Origin: Didymodactylos carnosus
Lineage: Eukaryota; Rotifera; Eurotatoria; Philodinida; Philodinidae
NCBI GenBank assembly: GCA_905250885.1
Contig: CAJNOQ010000232.1
Span: forward strand, 1 to 61,159
Direction of reading: 5' to 3'
DNA length: 61,159 bases
Positions 61,059 through 61,159 of the stretch are shown in pieces (the stretch's first letter is position 1; each line of letters starts with the position of its first letter). The notes under the pieces are model-generated. The model was given only the letters and a program-made list of their open reading frames with translations, had not been told where the DNA came from and searched no databases. The translations under genes and the position numbers were made by a program.

Positions 61059-61159
61059 ATGAGACATGTATGGCTCATTTATGATATGAAGTGAAAATGA
61101 TCATATTATAATCCTAAAATGATTTAAATATGAGCTTAAAATGATATCATATTTGAGTC
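61059..61159. repeat. AT-rich short-repeat tail
   Basis: Words such as AAATGAGACAT and AAAATGAT recur several times (two AAATGAGACAT copies around 61046-61070; AAAATGAT three times to 61131). The stretch runs off the window edge, so its extent is unknown. Confidence 0.4.

Overview
This is metazoan nuclear DNA. The genes are AT-rich and split into many exons by introns that are mostly 50-65 nt with GT-AG ends, and they encode animal-specific proteins: T-box factors, fukutin, exocyst Sec3, ARIH1 and a WDR49-type protein. Very short introns, abundant non-autonomous DNA transposons, and WWE/ADP-ribosyltransferase and AIG1-like genes together suggest a bdelloid rotifer. The organism assignment is an inference; no sequence here proves it. 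No rRNA genes, CRISPR arrays or prokaryotic features were seen.

Layout. (1) 0-18.7 kb: a minus-strand EF-hand/WD40 gene of the WDR49/WDY family, at least 21 exons, with its 3' end off the left edge or unrecognised. One phase-0 intron of about 10.6 kb (3417-13981) holds a complete plus-strand fukutin-like gene (6854-12578). (2) 18.7-30.5 kb: about 11.7 kb without a convincing gene, carrying inverted-repeat elements. (3) 30.5-37.2 kb: a head-to-tail pair of T-box genes sharing an unusual N-terminal poly-alanine motif, with a short T-box relic between them, followed by a decayed non-LTR reverse transcriptase. (4) 40.1-49.0 kb: a compact plus-strand run of housekeeping genes: EXOC1/Sec3, V-ATPase subunit d, proteasome beta-3. 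(5) 49.9-52.3 kb: ariadne-1 (ARIH1) on the minus strand. (6) 52.6-61.2 kb: lineage-specific or damaged genes: a six-helix membrane protein, a WWE + R-S-ExE ADP-ribosyltransferase with a frame break, an unrecognised broken ORF, and an AIG1/GIMAP-like P-loop protein lacking a recognisable DTPG motif.

The most distinctive structure is the mobile DNA. Four non-autonomous elements have hAT-type ends and 8-bp target duplications (three perfect, one 7/8). There are also at least seven large foldbacks. Nearly every long intron in the window contains one, and one foldback begins exactly at a splice donor. The housekeeping genes act in separate cell processes (exocytosis, organelle acidification, proteolysis, ubiquitination); their adjacency looks like gene density rather than a functional operon.
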